In this document: positions 48,986 to 60,378 of the stretch, in pieces
Layout: the number at the start of each line of letters is the position of its first letter
Numbering within the stretch: position 1 is the first letter of the stretch
NCBI GenBank assembly: GCA_030220185.1
Contig: JASPKZ010003441.1
Location: forward strand, 806,001 to 870,000
Direction of reading: 5' to 3'
DNA length: 64,000 bases
From: Diploptera punctata
Lineage: Eukaryota; Arthropoda; Insecta; Blattodea; Blaberidae
Made by a program: the position numbers and the translations under genes
Notes under the pieces: generated by a model
Told to the model about the DNA's origin: nothing
Database searches by the model: none
The model's input: only the letters and a program-made list of their open reading frames with translations

Positions 48986-50495
48986 CCTATTTCTTTTGCT
49001 TTGTCGTTGTATGTGTTTCCTATCCGAGGCTATATATTTTGGTTTTTTAGCATTAAGTTTCTTTACAGTGCATGAGGAGCTGGCCCGTAGTATCAACCTC
49101 CAACCTGAAAGACCAGAGACTTTTTCTGGAGTCCGCCATAGATCAGTTGCTTTCACTGCAGCTAAGAGTCTGATCCATCCTTCATTGCCTCATCTGCTGT
49201 CTGCACCATACCGTAGGTCTCCTACTCTGCTGCATCCGCTGTTGTCCCTGAGTAGGAACCCTTACTAGGTATCAGCCGAGACAGCTGAACCTAGGTTTTT
49301 AATAAGGTGTTACTCCTCCCTCTTATCCTTTCTCATCCAGACTTGGGGCCAGCAATGGTGGAGTTTTATTCTTTTTATTAAATTAATATTCAGAATCTGT
49401 AGCTATTACTATGATTGAAATAAGTAAATTAATATACACAACTAAACTAGTGGAATCAATGGTAAAGAGAAAAATTGTTATGCCTGAAACGGGAATCGAA
49501 CTCTGAACTTTCAGTTTTACATTTCTCTTTGCCATTGATTACAATAATTTTTTTATGTACAAACATTCTCTATGTTGGTTATTTTTCAAGTTTAAGGGCA
49601 TAAAGTTTGATATCTGGCAACGCTGTACAGTTAAAAATGATGACAGTAATGGAGAGAGTGCAGCTGTGTGAGTAATATGTTCACTTACCATCTCAAATTG
49701 CAAGTTTGATCCCAGATTCAATCTTTTTTTAATTGATATTTTATGGTTTCCAGTAAATAAACAAATAGATAAATGAATAAGAACAATCCATTTCAATATC
49801 GGTACCGGTATACATTTAACAAAATCATTTAAAATCAAGGGATGGGTGGAAAAACAACTTGCAACTTAAATCTTTCTTTGCAAGTTTTGAAAATAAATCT
49901 GCTTATCTACTCCCTATTGTGGCATTTGTCATAAAACATTTCACAATCTTATTGATAGTAAGAGTATATTGTTTGGTTTTTCTTTCTACTGATAAGGACA
50001 TGTCTTGAAATAATATTATATTTCAAATAAGTAGTGGCCGAAAGCAAGTAAAAAGTATAGTACCAGTGTATTAAACATTTATTTATATAATTATGGTCTT
50101 TTAACTCAATCCCTCTTGCAACCCTTCTTTTTCTTCATCCATTTGCCTTCATGAGTGCTTCTAACTCATTAAGAATCTTGCATCTTAGTACAATTTGGCA
50201 ATATCACCATTTTTTTATGTTATCTAGCTTCCTACATATGAGGAGATAATCATCATCCATATGTGTTCCTGGTTTTCTGCTTATTGTGCATCCATCTAGG
50301 TTAAAAATTTTAATTTTGATAGATGAGCAACTAAACCATCATGTCCTTTTTTTTTTTAATCTGAATATTTCCATTGCTTCCTTTTGTGACATTTTACTGT
50401 TTATTTGTTAATCTAGAAGGATGTTACACCATTGTTTTTCTGTGATGGTATTTATTTTTAATTTTTAAAATTTTGTTTTTATTGTAAAGTTTTAA
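48986..50495. other. Non-coding, weak repeats only
   Basis: A C/T-rich piece at 49070-49330 may belong to a LINE or SINE body. At 49487-49545 a degraded tRNA-like B box (GAAACGGGAATCGAACTCTG on plus) is visible. No gene. Confidence 0.35.
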
Positions 50496-50499
50496 ATTC

Positions 50500-50665
50500 T
50501 TGTGCTTCATCATCATCATCATCATCTTAAGGCAACTTCAAAAGTGAAAGTTTTGGCCTTCTCAACAATCCTCCTCCATTCCAATCTGTCTATTTCCATA
50601 TTCAAATTAGTCACTTTCATTTTCCTTAGATCGTTCACTCTTGTGCTTCCACTACGAAATTTGTT
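50500..50665 (-). mobile_element. LINE C-terminus with (GAT)n tail
   Basis: Minus translation VNDLRKMKVTNLNMEIDRLE, WRRIVEKAKTFTFEVALR and stop, directly followed by TGATGATGATGATGATGA. A basic C-terminus running into a trinucleotide tail is typical of CR1/L2-like LINEs. Confidence 0.65.
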
Positions 50666-51130
50666 TTATGTAAAGTGGTTCCTTTTTTGCTAGTAGATTC
50701 GCTATCTCATTACCATGCAATCATAGATAGATCATCAGTTAATTAATGTATTTGACATCGTCTGATTCCTAATAGCCAATTTTGTCAGTCCATATCATAC
50801 AATCATACATAGGAAATTACCCATTGTATTGCTACTTGTTTAATTTTTGTCAAATATAGCAATTGCATTTGATGTTATATTTTAAATTACCATTTTCCAG
50901 AATGGATATTGTTCTATTTTTAGAAATATATTTTTTTTCTAAAAATAAAAATAGTAATGCATTTTTAATTTTTATTATTGTTTGTACTTTTGGTGTTTTA
51001 TTAGAGGCAATTGTCTGAATAACTGATTTAGATTTTGATGTTATATTTTAAGTGGTAAAGCTTATTATTTTGATTTTATATTTTTAATTAATATTTTCCA
51101 GAATTGGATATAGTTTTATTTTAGAAAGAA
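50666..51130. other. AT-rich, contains a diverged direct duplication
   Basis: GATGTTATATTTTAA followed by ATTTTCCAGAAT-GGATAT occurs near 50870-50930 and again near 51040-51115. No gene. Confidence 0.5.
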
Positions 51131-51134
51131 AAAT

Positions 51135-51215
51135 TACATCGAACCGGGAGTCAAACCCCGGATCTCTGATTCTGTACATCAATCCGATAACCGTTACACC
51201 ATTTGAACTTCCAAT
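51135..51215 (-). tRNA. tRNA-like pseudogene or SINE head
   Basis: Minus strand GTTCAAATGGTGTAACGGTT (A-box region) and CCGGGGTTTGACTCCCGG, a good T arm. The anticodon region is too long or irregular to assign an amino acid. Confidence 0.5.
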
Positions 51216-51534
51216 AGGACCTTCCCTTATTTAACTGATTGAATTCACCAAAATTACAACTTTTTCGAATTCATTTTGCCGGTGTGATAGTTGTGTTAAG
51301 GAGTATAAAGTAGTTTGACATTCTCCTTCAAAAACTGTTGTTCTTACCAGCAACCAATTAATGGCTAAATAATTCTGAAGAAACTCCTCCTCCTACCCCA
51401 TCTTTTGTATATACTCTAAGCCAGTGGTCACCAATTAGGTTTCGTGGAGATCCTTTTTCAAAGTTGTGAAATCCGTCGAGGTCCGAAACTATGAAGCTTT
51501 TATTCCGATTGAGGGTCTTTCCACTTTTCAGCGG

Positions 51535-51800
51535 TTGCCCTTTTACCAGCCGGCTGCTAGCCCTTCACATCCACATGTGTCAATCACAGAGGTAGATGAT
51601 CAACAGCCAGTGTAGGGGTGACATGTGGTTAGCATGTCGAGTCCCCCAGCCGTTCCTCAACCTGGAGCCGCTACTTATTGTAGCTACCCAATTGCCTCAC
51701 GATGCTGGGTGGGCACCGGTCCCATACTGGCCAAAATACCATGAGAAAATTTCTTCCCCCATGGAGACTCGAACCAGCGTAAGTCCCGTAGCTCTGCGCC
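51535..51800 (-). mobile_element. tRNA-derived SINE, family 1 copy B
   Basis: Same body as 4030-4327 (GCTACTTATTGTAGCTACCC, CCATGAGAAAATTTCTTCCC on plus), with the head cut short at GCTCTGCGCCAAGG. Confidence 0.78.
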
Positions 51801-52955
51801 AAGGCTTCCTACCTATTAAGTAATTAATATTACAAGGAAATTATTTAAATTATGAGTATGAATTGCACAAATTAAACAAAACACATGCTAAATACTAAAG
51901 TATCCAGCACAGTAGTACACAGTTTTAAATTCTAATAATTATTATTAATAAGTTTATGAATAACTTAACATATGGTGAGAGTAATATTTAAATATCTCAC
52001 CTCACAAATGTTGTGTTTTTCACGATACCAGATTTCAAATGGAATCCTGTTCATCTCCAGTCAAATCTCAGACCATAAGCAGTACTTCCAACTGAGTCAA
52101 CAATAATACTATCATAGCATGAAATTTAGTAAACTGGTTTTATTCAATGTTTAACCAGTTTTAAAAAAATTGTATTAATTTGATATTTAACCAGTCTGGA
52201 AACCAAAGCCCCAGGGTCTGGATCCGGACCGCAGTCTGCCAATTGGTGACCTCCTGCTCTAAGCCTTTGTTCTGGTGGATATTTTGTGTTAAGAGTTGCT
52301 AGAGTAACCTATTTCAGATATTCAATTGAATCTGTTGTTTGTTTGTTTCTTTGCAGCAATTTAGGGTTTATATTCCATTTCCTGCAGTTTGGGGGTTTTC
52401 CTATTTTAGATATCTTTTAACTTATGTTGGTATACAACTAAAGAGAACACATTTTTGCCTGAATCTGAATTTAAACCCAAGATCTTCTGCTTTTTGCAAT
52501 GACACACTAATCAATTGTGCTATCAAGGCAATCCATAAGCAGACTCAAATGTTTGTCTTTTTGAAATCCCCATGTTACTCAGTAGTAGTTAACTTCTATT
52601 CAAATTGCAATAGCTTTATTCCTACTAAGAAGACATTATGAAGATGATTTATTCTATGCCATATCAGCTAATTACTAACATAATATTAAAAATAATGTAC
52701 TTTGGCAATACAAAAAGCTGTAATCTCTTCATTTCTAAATTTTCTAATTCCTTTTTCTGGATCAGATTGTCTCATTTTCTTTATTTTTGTTGCTCTTTGT
52801 GGGGAAGCATCTGCCAGTTCAACAATATTCGCTGCATCCTTCTTTCCTGGGGTTTGGAGACTTGTTGCTGAAGCAAAAAAAAGAAAAGTTATTCAGGGCT
52901 TCATTCTGCAGCAAATCTTTAATTTGTTTCTTTTTTGTTTTCTTGCCATTATCAT
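51801..52955. other. Mostly unassigned; contains a decayed PLE end
   Basis: 51995-52090 (minus) resembles the ribozyme arm of 4894-4939: GATGAACAGGATTCCATTTG then GAAATCTGGTATC and a GTGAGGTGAG end, but the core reads CTGGAGA and helix II is degraded. A weak tRNA-like stretch lies at 52450-52530. No gene. Confidence 0.45.
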
Positions 52956-52959
52956 CGAA

Positions 52960-53575
52960 CAGTAATGAGGAAAATTTTGAAGAAGTAGCTTCAAGTAGAA
53001 TTCAATTACCTAGAAACAATAATTATAAATAGGAATGAGATGCATAAAGAAATCAAACAATGCATACTGTTACAGTGACTCTTGTCATCTTAATTTCTCT
53101 CAAAAAAATGTTAAACTGGAAATATACAGAACAGTTATTTTCCAAATGTGAAATATGGTCTCTTGTTTTAAGGGCGGAGAAAATACTTATTATTTGAGAA
53201 TAAAATTCTTAGGAAAATGTTTGGTCCAAATAGAGACAGACAGACAGACAGGTGAATGGAGAATACTATTAAACAGTAAGCTACATGACCTTTAAGGGAA
53301 ACCAGATATCATAAGAAAAGTTAAGTCTTGTAGACTGCAATGGGCAGAACATGTGGAATGAATGGGAAATGAAAGAAGGGGCATGGAAATTCCAGATGGA
53401 AAGTGCCCAGTAGGTAGGCCAAGAATGAGGTATAGAATAACATTTACCATGATTTGAAGGAGGTAGATTATGCAGGGGTTGATTGGAAAACACTTACTCA
53501 GGATAGAGATGTATGGAGAGCTTATGTCCAAATAACCATGAACCTATAGATTTGATAATATTAGTGAGTTAGTTA
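52960..53575 (+). mobile_element. RTE LINE, old degraded copy
   Basis: Follows the RTE from NEENFEEVA through GPNRDRQTDR-type and GRPRMR segments to ATTAGTGAGTTAG. Many indels; no open frame. Confidence 0.8.
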
Positions 53576-53822
53576 TCATTAAACAGTTTTCTCAGATATC
53601 CTCTGCTCTGCCTATGTTCAATTTGTTCAGTTGAAATTTGTGAAATGAAATTATTGAATACAGCTTACAAGATATACGCTAAGATTCTTACTAGACGATT
53701 AAATATAATAAATGAGTATATATTAAGTGAAGAACAGTGTGGCTTTCGGAAAGGTCGGTCATGTTCAGATGCCATTTTCACAATAGAACAACTTATTCAG
53801 AAGAAAGAGAAGAGAATTTAAT

Positions 53823-54332
53823 TTGCCAACTTTCATACTTTTTATTGACTATCAAAAAGCGTTTGATAGACTGTCAAGAAATAAACTATGGGAAATAATG
53901 TATGACAAAGGGTTTCCAGGACACATTGTCAAAGTTGTGCAAAGCTTATATTTTAAATCAGAAATAATGATTGATAAAGGAGGTACAATGAGCGATAATA
54001 CATTAGAAATTAATCAAGGGGTCAGACAAGGATGCCTGCTATCTCCTGCACTCTTTAGTATATATGTAGACGAGATCATTGTACAATGGCAATCAAATTT
54101 AACCACAGAGTTTAAAGTTGGCGGTATGATTCTAAATACCATACTGTTTGCAGACGATCAGACAATCCTTAGCTCTTCAGAAGACAATTTACAAATCGCA
54201 GCATATAAATTAAACGAAATAGCAAATAAATTCAATATGACAATCTCTGAAAGTAAATCGAAAGTAATGGCATTCAACGGGAAAGACCATATGAGGTGTA
54301 AAATCAGTATTAATAACAGTATAATACAATAG
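53823..54332 (+). CDS. LINE reverse transcriptase palm
   Basis: FILFIDYQKAFDRLSRNKL (motif A, catalytic Asp), NQGVRQGCLLSPALFSIYVD (motif B), ILFADDQTIL (catalytic FADD) and SESKSKVMAF. It terminates at a TAG (54330-54332); the same frame continues directly with VNNFNYLGCN, so this stop looks like a recent nonsense change. A frameshift near 53820 separates it from the upstream GFRKGRS part. Confidence 0.82.
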   Translation: MPTFILFIDYQKAFDRLSRNKLWEIMYDKGFPGHIVKVVQSLYFKSEIMIDKGGTMSDNTLEINQGVRQGCLLSPALFSIYVDEIIVQWQSNLTTEFKVGGMILNTILFADDQTILSSSEDNLQIAAYKLNEIANKFNMTISESKSKVMAFNGKDHMRCKISINNSIIQ

Positions 54333-54818
54333 GTGAACAATTTTAATTATTTAGGATGCAACGTATCGTACTGCCAGAAGGAAGATATTAATATTAAATT
54401 AAATAGATTTTACAGAATGTGTGGCACTATAAGACGGACACTGAAAAATAAAACTTTGAGGAGCACACAACTAAAATTTTACAAAATTATGGCAGTGCCT
54501 GTCTTAACATATGCAAGTGAAAATTGGACTCTTAACCGTTCAGACAGAAGGAAAATAGAAACTGCAGAAATAAAGTTCCTACGTTCACTAGCAGGTGTGA
54601 CAATTTTGGACAAGAAAAGAAGTGAGGATATTAGGAAGGACTTAAATATTTTCAATTTAACAAATAGAATTGACAACATGAGAAACAACTGGTATGAACA
54701 TGTCAAGAGAATGCCTACAGATAGAATCCCTCAGCTGTTACTAAAGTACAAACCAATAGGACATAGAAATGTTGGACGCCCATTTACTAGATGGGAGGAT
54801 TCATTAAATCCCACTTGA
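54333..54818 (+). CDS. LINE reverse transcriptase C-terminus
   Basis: Continuation of the preceding frame after one TAG. Has LKFYKIMAVPVLTYASENW, IETAEIKFLRSLAG and HRNVGRPFTRWED, the common post-palm region. Stop TGA at 54816-54818. Confidence 0.8.
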   Translation: MNNFNYLGCNVSYCQKEDINIKLNRFYRMCGTIRRTLKNKTLRSTQLKFYKIMAVPVLTYASENWTLNRSDRRKIETAEIKFLRSLAGVTILDKKRSEDIRKDLNIFNLTNRIDNMRNNWYEHVKRMPTDRIPQLLLKYKPIGHRNVGRPFTRWEDSLNPT

Positions 54819-54861
54819 TGTGAAAACAGGTCAAAAGGCCTAATTTCATGAAGCAGAAGAA

Positions 54862-55655
54862 GAAGAAATTATACATTTTGATTGTCAAGTTAAATTAAAC
54901 TTCTAGGCATACTGCGTTATAGGTGAAGAATCATTCCATATGCTTAAAATATTTCATGAATATAGGCATGAATTCCAGATGTGAACACTCTTATAATAGT
55001 TTTTAGTTTAGATTCAATCTCCTTAGGTAAATTTACAACATTATACTGATTTTACTGATTTACAATACAATTTAAATATAATCTTTTAGCATTTGAGCAC
55101 TATCTTTCAACCACACTATGCATCTGAAAATATTTATCAATCAGGTTCATATAATTTGTTAGCTGTATAGTAAAGATGATCTCAAACATCCTAGTAATAC
55201 CTTAGTTGCCTGCTAGATATCTCATTGAGTTGGTGTGTTGAACACGTGACATCTTTAGGCAAATAAGGTAACTAAAATGAACTTGGTCTATTAACTCCTG
55301 ACAAAGATGTGGCTATGTCTCAACAATGGGATATGCCATTAATCACATAGTAAAGACAAAATGTTGCTGAAAAAGTTACTATGAACAGACTTTAAAATAA
55401 AATTACTTCAATTAGAACTTTTATTTTCAAAATGTTAATTTTACTTAGTTTTAAAGTAAATTTCAACAGCACATACAATACACTGCATTATTACTGGTAT
55501 AATGAATATTATAACTTGTTGTGGTGAAGATGCTTACACTGCAATCACTAATAACAGATGATCATTTCACAAGAACTGAAGGCAAACTGACTCACTATGA
55601 AAATAACATAATCTTCCCACTAAGAACTCCATTATTATTTTAAGATGACACACAG
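54862..55655. other. AT-rich, nothing recognised
   Basis: No gene or repeat signature seen. Confidence 0.35.
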
Positions 55656-55659
55656 TACA

Positions 55660-56426
55660 GACTGTAACAATATTTTTGCTCTAATTATGTTCATTTCAAA
55701 ATGTCAAAAATCTTTTATTCCAACTAGATCAGCAATATTGAACACTATCCGCTGGTGTTCTCGATCCATCTCTTCTTCGGATGACCCATTGATCTCTTGC
55801 CATGTGGTTGGTACCAGGGATTCTTCTTCTAAGCATTGTGTTATGGTATTCCTACAATTTTTCTGCTAATCATGAATGTAGTTTTTTTTCTTTTTTGTTT
55901 CTGAAAAACACAGATTTTTATATCTTTTTCTTTTATTTCTTGTATTATTTCTTCTTTCCTTTTAAACCAGGACATAACATTCCAAGTAGCAATTCTTAAT
56001 ATGTTTTTCTTTATCCAAATTGTTGTCCTTTTCCTAGCGTTCGTTGTATTTTGTTTCCGTCTTTGATCCGAGGTTTGATCCTTGGGACTGCGAATGTATA
56101 AGATATACCTTGAAGTGGGTAGTTAGCCCGTTTTCATGGCGGGTGTATTATTCGGGGTTTCCTCCCTAGGCTGATTGCCTTCACCCAGCTCCAGAGCTCA
56201 GCCTGTCCCATTCTTTTTTCGGAGTTCTCTGTCCTGGATGGTTTGTCTAAGAGGACTAATGAACCCCATCTGCCCATTGTGGATTATTCTTCGCTTCCCT
56301 CTCCTCTTATAGACCAGCAGCTTATGCTCCCTGGCTCTATTGTCTGGATCATTGGGTACTGGGCCCCTCTGCCACACAACAAGACAATAGTCCATGGGGG
56401 GGAGAGCTAAAGAAGTTAGACCAATG
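55660..56426 (-). mobile_element. LINE 5' region with endonuclease start
   Basis: 55850-56000 translates on the minus strand as RIATWNVMSWFKRKEEIIQE and KDIKICVFQKQKRKK, the first strands of an APE-type endonuclease (with E to K or Q loss at the active position). The GC-richer sequence to 56426 would be its 5' UTR. The BEL element inserted at its edge. Confidence 0.55.
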
Positions 56427-56867
56427 TGTAGCAGAGGTAATATATACTTACTACACATACAGGTTAATTGTTCAGGAAAACTTTATTCTACAAACCTGTA
56501 AGTAGTTATAAAGTTTCTCTCTATGAAAGTGGACTGTATATTTAGGAGTCAATCGTTAACTGTGACACAAAAAAATAAACATATGAAAATAAGACTATAT
56601 TTCAAACAACCTAGATAATTAAATTACTATTACCATTAAGGTTACCACCGTGCCTCACCCGTCGTGTTCAGTTCTCTCCACTTAAGTTGCTTACACCAAG
56701 CGCACCCACAAGACACGACTGCCTCTCTACGAGCCACACACACACACAGAAACGTATACCGTAGACCCCAACGCTGTTTCAAGCCATGACAAGACTCAGG
56801 TTAGCCAACAACTGACATAATCTCGCTAGCCACTCAAGGGGGGGGCAGCCAACCTGAGGCGTAAACA
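56427..56867 (-). repeat. BEL 3' LTR
   Basis: 441 bases. Pairs with the LTR at 61263-61653 but is 50 bases longer; most differences are single-base or short gains (CCCC, GGGGGGG, CCTC versus CTC). It includes an (AC)n stretch near 56735. Confidence 0.9.
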
Positions 56868-57250
56868 TGATCCCCTCTTTGAGAGATCTCACCGATTTTA
56901 ACACATCGGTGGAATCTCTCACCACAACAATGGGCAGGAAGGGACAAGTTTCACAATTGCTCGTCGAAATAATTCCAGTTTTAGTCCTAATCGTGCACCA
57001 CCTCGTAACACAACCGTCGATCCCAGGGTGAAGCTGTTGGATCACACCCAGCTCTTTCCATACCAGACGGTGGTAAGTTGTCGTCCCCGAAGTGAGAAAC
57101 AAGATCACCGACAGCGCAGGCCACAATCTTACGGCAGACATCCATTTCTTCCTTTGCTCGAACCGCAGCACTGCAGGTATTGCTCTGGACCACTGTTGCC
57201 CAGAAAGACCCTGTAGAGAGCCTGAACTGACCCTTTAACTCCTGCATCAT
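56779..57250 (-). pseudogene. BEL pol C-terminal region (after integrase)
   Basis: Two overlapping frames with VGDLVSHFGDDNLPPSGMERA and GRV-like DPTASPWDRRL-type residues correspond to the segment '...GDLVLV.DD..PP..W.LGRV...HPG.DG..RVV' usual after BEL integrases (LGVIQQLHPGIDGCVTRW is seen in the other frame). At least one frameshift near 57060. Confidence 0.65.
56868..56880 (-). promoter_or_regulatory. BEL polypurine tract
   Basis: On the minus strand AAAGAGGGGATCA directly precedes the 3' LTR, in the position of the plus-strand primer. Confidence 0.65.
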
Positions 57251-57306
57251 AAGGAAAGGGCGACAGTTGGCTATATCACGGCAGCCGATAGTACTCGTTA
57301 ACTAGT

Positions 57307-58063
57307 CTACCTACCAGCTACCACCAGGAAGTGACTTGGAGTTAGGTACATTTCTTCATGGGATTCACTGGGAGTGCAGAGAGGTCTAGAATTTAGTACA
57401 GACTCGATCTGACACAACAAAGTACACAATTCTTCAAAACTAAGAATAGTTTTACCTATAGTCTTTTTCATAAGGGATTTAACCGATCTTATTCCTGCCT
57501 CCCAAAGTCCACCAAAATGGGGACTAGAAGGAGGAATAAATCTCCATTCAATGTTCATATTTGCTATGTTCTCGGTAATAACCATTCGCATGTTTCTTTA
57601 CAAAATTTAATAACTCGTTATTGGCCCCAACAAAATTTGAACCATTATCACTCAATATGAGACAAGGGCGTCCTCTACGGGCAACAAATCTATAGAGGGC
57701 AGCAATAAAGTCCTTAGTTAGTAAGGCTCCTGACAACTTCTAAATGGATAGCCTTAGTTACTAAACATACAAAAAGTGCTATGTAGCCTTGAATTTCACC
57801 TTAGATCTTGGGTTGTCTCCCTTTATTACAATTGGACCTCCGTAGTCCAAACCTACCTTAACAAAGGGAAGACTTTGCTCTACTCTATACTCAGGAAGTT
57901 GTCCCATCATCTGACTAGTTCGGGGTGGTTTAACTCTGAAACATTTGTAGCAGGACCTAATTACCCCACGAATAGTATTTCTACCACGAGGTATCCAATA
58001 ACGGGTGCGCAGTGAACACAGAACTGCTTGAGCACCGGAGTGAAGTAAACATCTCATGTTCAT
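57307..58063 (-). pseudogene. BEL integrase
   Basis: Three frames: 58063-57779 with RTRYWIPRGRNTIRGVIRSC and CFR (zinc-binding HHCC region) and FVKVGLDYGGP (first catalytic Asp); 57736-57548 with RGRPCLILSDNGSNFVGANN (second Asp); 57591-57307 with FIPPSSPHFGGLWEAGIRSV (catalytic Glu). All DDE residues are visible, but frameshifts near 57750 and 57580 break the protein. Confidence 0.85.
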
Positions 58064-58751
58064 GCTTCACTAACAGTTTAGTCACAACATTTTTAGCTGG
58101 TAATATGATTGGATGCTTCTCATCAAATGTCAACTGAGAATTCTCAAGACGGCCACCAACTCTGAGAAGTCCATTTTTATCCAGGAATGGGTTAAGTGAT
58201 CTCAAGTCACTTGAAGAATCTACTTGTTTCTTGGAAGTTAACTCGTGGATTTCCCTCTTGTATTCAATGGCTTGAATGCGATTCACCACCATTAGTTCCG
58301 TTTGTTTCAACTCGATTGAAGACAAGGAACCGGAATATAATTTGTCTCTATTACGAGTATTATGGATGAATCTCAGTACATATCCATATACTCGTTTCAG
58401 TTTGAGAAATGAAGAGTACTTCTCAAATTCAGACACTTGTACCTTAGACATCAGTACCCGAATTTGTGTATTCAATTCTGAGTCCACTCTAGTTGGCGAT
58501 TCACTGTTGGTCGTTGTACTAGACTCTTTAATTACGCAATGATGCGGTAAGTAGAAAGTACTCTTGTTTCCTTCTAAGGGTGGTGCAAGCTCCATGTGTC
58601 CTAGATCGCTGTACTCTCTCATAAATCCGACATAGTGTTCTTTTAATTGAGAATGTTTATCAAGCTTACTCTCAATGTGCTTAAATCTCTTAATAGCAGT
58701 ATGCTTAGATTCAGCGACCGAAGGAACATCAAGACGTATAGGTAACTTCAC
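57981..58751 (-). pseudogene. BEL pol with RT core deleted
   Basis: 256 codons. The first about 75 residues (FKHIESKLDKHSQLKEHYVG, LPHHCVIKESSTTT) are the segment just before the BEL reverse transcriptase. The text then jumps near 58520 to KVQVSEFEKYSSFLKLKRVY and LRVGGRLENSQL, which belong to the region between RNase H and integrase. No YxDD or RNase H residues occur anywhere. The deletion keeps the frame open. Confidence 0.85.
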
Positions 58752-59014
58752 AACAAAACGACCAGATTCATCTCTTTGGACGTTTTCAACGAAATTTTGT
58801 TCACACGCTTTCTATTCTGGACTAAGAACAGGGTTTTGCAGTTCGTCTAGCTGCCAGAACCTTTCCAGTTTTTTATCCAGAGAATCAAGTTTCACAAAGT
58901 TTACCGAACGAGGATCTACTCTTTTCTTAATACAAAGTTCAGGAAAGGCACCTGAAAATATGTAACCAAACTCTGTTTTTGATCAACGTGGGGTATCCCT
59001 TCCTTCTCAACGTC
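58752..59014 (-). pseudogene. BEL pol linker after protease
   Basis: Minus translation RVDPRSVNFVKLDSLDKKLE and FWQLDELQNPVLSPE, then a TAG near 58815, then the segment leading to RFVVKLPIRLD in the next feature. Confidence 0.75.
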
Positions 59015-60088
59015 TCAGAACAAAACAATATCATGGTACACGTCTGCGCCGAGAAGAAGTTCAATCGTGGCAGGTTTATTAAAGTTTGGATCACTCAACA
59101 CAATGTTAGACGGAATATTCCAGTTTGAATGATCAATCTCGGTGGCAGGACATTGAGATGTGATATTATCTACGACAGCACAATTCAAGTTCAACCTATA
59201 GTTAGACACTCTGGACAACAATTGCACTTTACAAGTAAGACTGACTGGAGAGACATCTGAGTCTGCAATACCTACAATAGGAAGTTTGCACGATTGGGTT
59301 GCAAGACCTAACTTGCTCAACAGATTTGTAGTCATAAAAGATAACTGGCTGGCAGAGTCCAGCAACGCTCTAACCTTAACTAACCGCCCTGATTTATCTT
59401 TCACATTAACACAGGCAGTGCTAAGAAGTACGTTTGAGCCTAGCCCGGATGTTATCTTCATAGCAGTGGGAGACACAATAGCTGGATGCTCAACATTAGG
59501 CTTTCTTTCAAAATGTATTAGAGTATTGTGTTTGCGTTGACATTTGGAACAAGGTTTCTCTTTACAAAATCTCGCTGTATGCCCTTTTGAAAAGCAATTA
59601 TAACATAATCTAATCTGACCAACTAAATGTACTCTTTCATCTACTGTTAATTGGTTGAATTCCTCACAATCTGGTAAATTATGTTTATTTGATTTGCAAT
59701 TATGGCAATATCTTGATTTGTTGTCATTAGCAATATGGAAAGATTTGACTTTAGGCTTTACATCTGGTTTCTCATTTACTACAATGTTTTTACATTCACT
59801 GAGCTCCAAGGTTTGAGCTTTTCTCTCCAAAAATTCCATAAAATCGACTAAGCTAGGGATATCCGTAGCACCATGTTTAGCTTCCCACTCTGACCTATGA
59901 ATACCTTTCATTTTACTCGATATTATTTCCTGCAACATTAGATCTGATAACAGAACATCACTCTGAAGATTCTCTATGGCATTAATATTGCCTTTTACTT
60001 GGTTAAGTACTTTCCTATACTCTGCAGCAGTACCTGTACTACAAGAAGGTAAGCTGAGTAAGCACTTAACATGCTGAGACAATATCAT
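59015..60088 (-). CDS. BEL gag C-terminus, zinc knuckles and aspartic protease
   Basis: 357 codons. Gag part with EIISSKMKGIHRSEWEAKHG, then zinc knuckles YCHNCKSNKHNLPDC and CYNCFSKGHTARFC, and CSKCQRKHNTLIH. The protease follows with VRALLDSASQLSFMTTNLLSKLGL, where the usual DSGS is DSAS. The ILLGADVYHDI-type flap (ELLGADVYHDIV) ends the frame. Gag packages element RNA; the protease cleaves the polyprotein. It ends with a stop before pol. Confidence 0.88.
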   Translation of the reverse strand: MILSQHVKCLLSLPSCSTGTAAEYRKVLNQVKGNINAIENLQSDVLLSDLMLQEIISSKMKGIHRSEWEAKHGATDIPSLVDFMEFLERKAQTLELSECKNIVVNEKPDVKPKVKSFHIANDNKSRYCHNCKSNKHNLPDCEEFNQLTVDERVHLVGQIRLCYNCFSKGHTARFCKEKPCSKCQRKHNTLIHFERKPNVEHPAIVSPTAMKITSGLGSNVLLSTACVNVKDKSGRLVKVRALLDSASQLSFMTTNLLSKLGLATQSCKLPIVGIADSDVSPVSLTCKVQLLSRVSNYRLNLNCAVVDNITSQCPATEIDHSNWNIPSNIVLSDPNFNKPATIELLLGADVYHDIVLF

Positions 60089-60290
60089 GCGTCTGTTGTC
60101 GTACCTTTGCTGAATTAACTTCCAGGCCGTACCAAAATTTGCCTTCAGTTATCGCTAAATTACTGAGTAATTGCCTAGGTTCGCCTTCCAGTGACGATAA
60201 TAAATAATGAAGCCTTTGAACATTATCTAAGTTAGTATTGTTAATTACAAGGGACTCAAAAGTATTCTTAAACGAGAGGTATTCAGTCAA
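60066..60290 (-). pseudogene. BEL gag middle part
   Basis: Reads EYLSFKNTFESLVINNTNLD and LLSSLEGEPRQLLSNLAIT, the conserved gag segment, then is broken by a frameshift (AKFWYGLEVN) before rejoining the next frame. Confidence 0.8.
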
Positions 60291-60378
60291 TTCTCCTTGG
60301 AAATGGGGAATCTGAATAGCCGGTAACTTAAAACCACAACTCGATCTACTAGATGCACGTGAATCATCAAAACCATGA

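Larger units (their letters stand above)
53655..54861 (+). mobile_element. FADD-type LINE fragment with (GAA)n tail
   Basis: Starts KIYAKILTRRLNIINEYIL and EEQCGFRKGRS, then two open frames, then the stem AGGTC/GGCCT (54828-54841) and an AGAAGAAGAAG tail. 5'-truncated before RT motif A. Confidence 0.88.

Noticed and set aside
56198..56458. 86-codon minus frame ending in the BEL LTR
   Set aside because: It begins inside the LTR and crosses the insertion boundary, so it cannot be an old gene; no motif.
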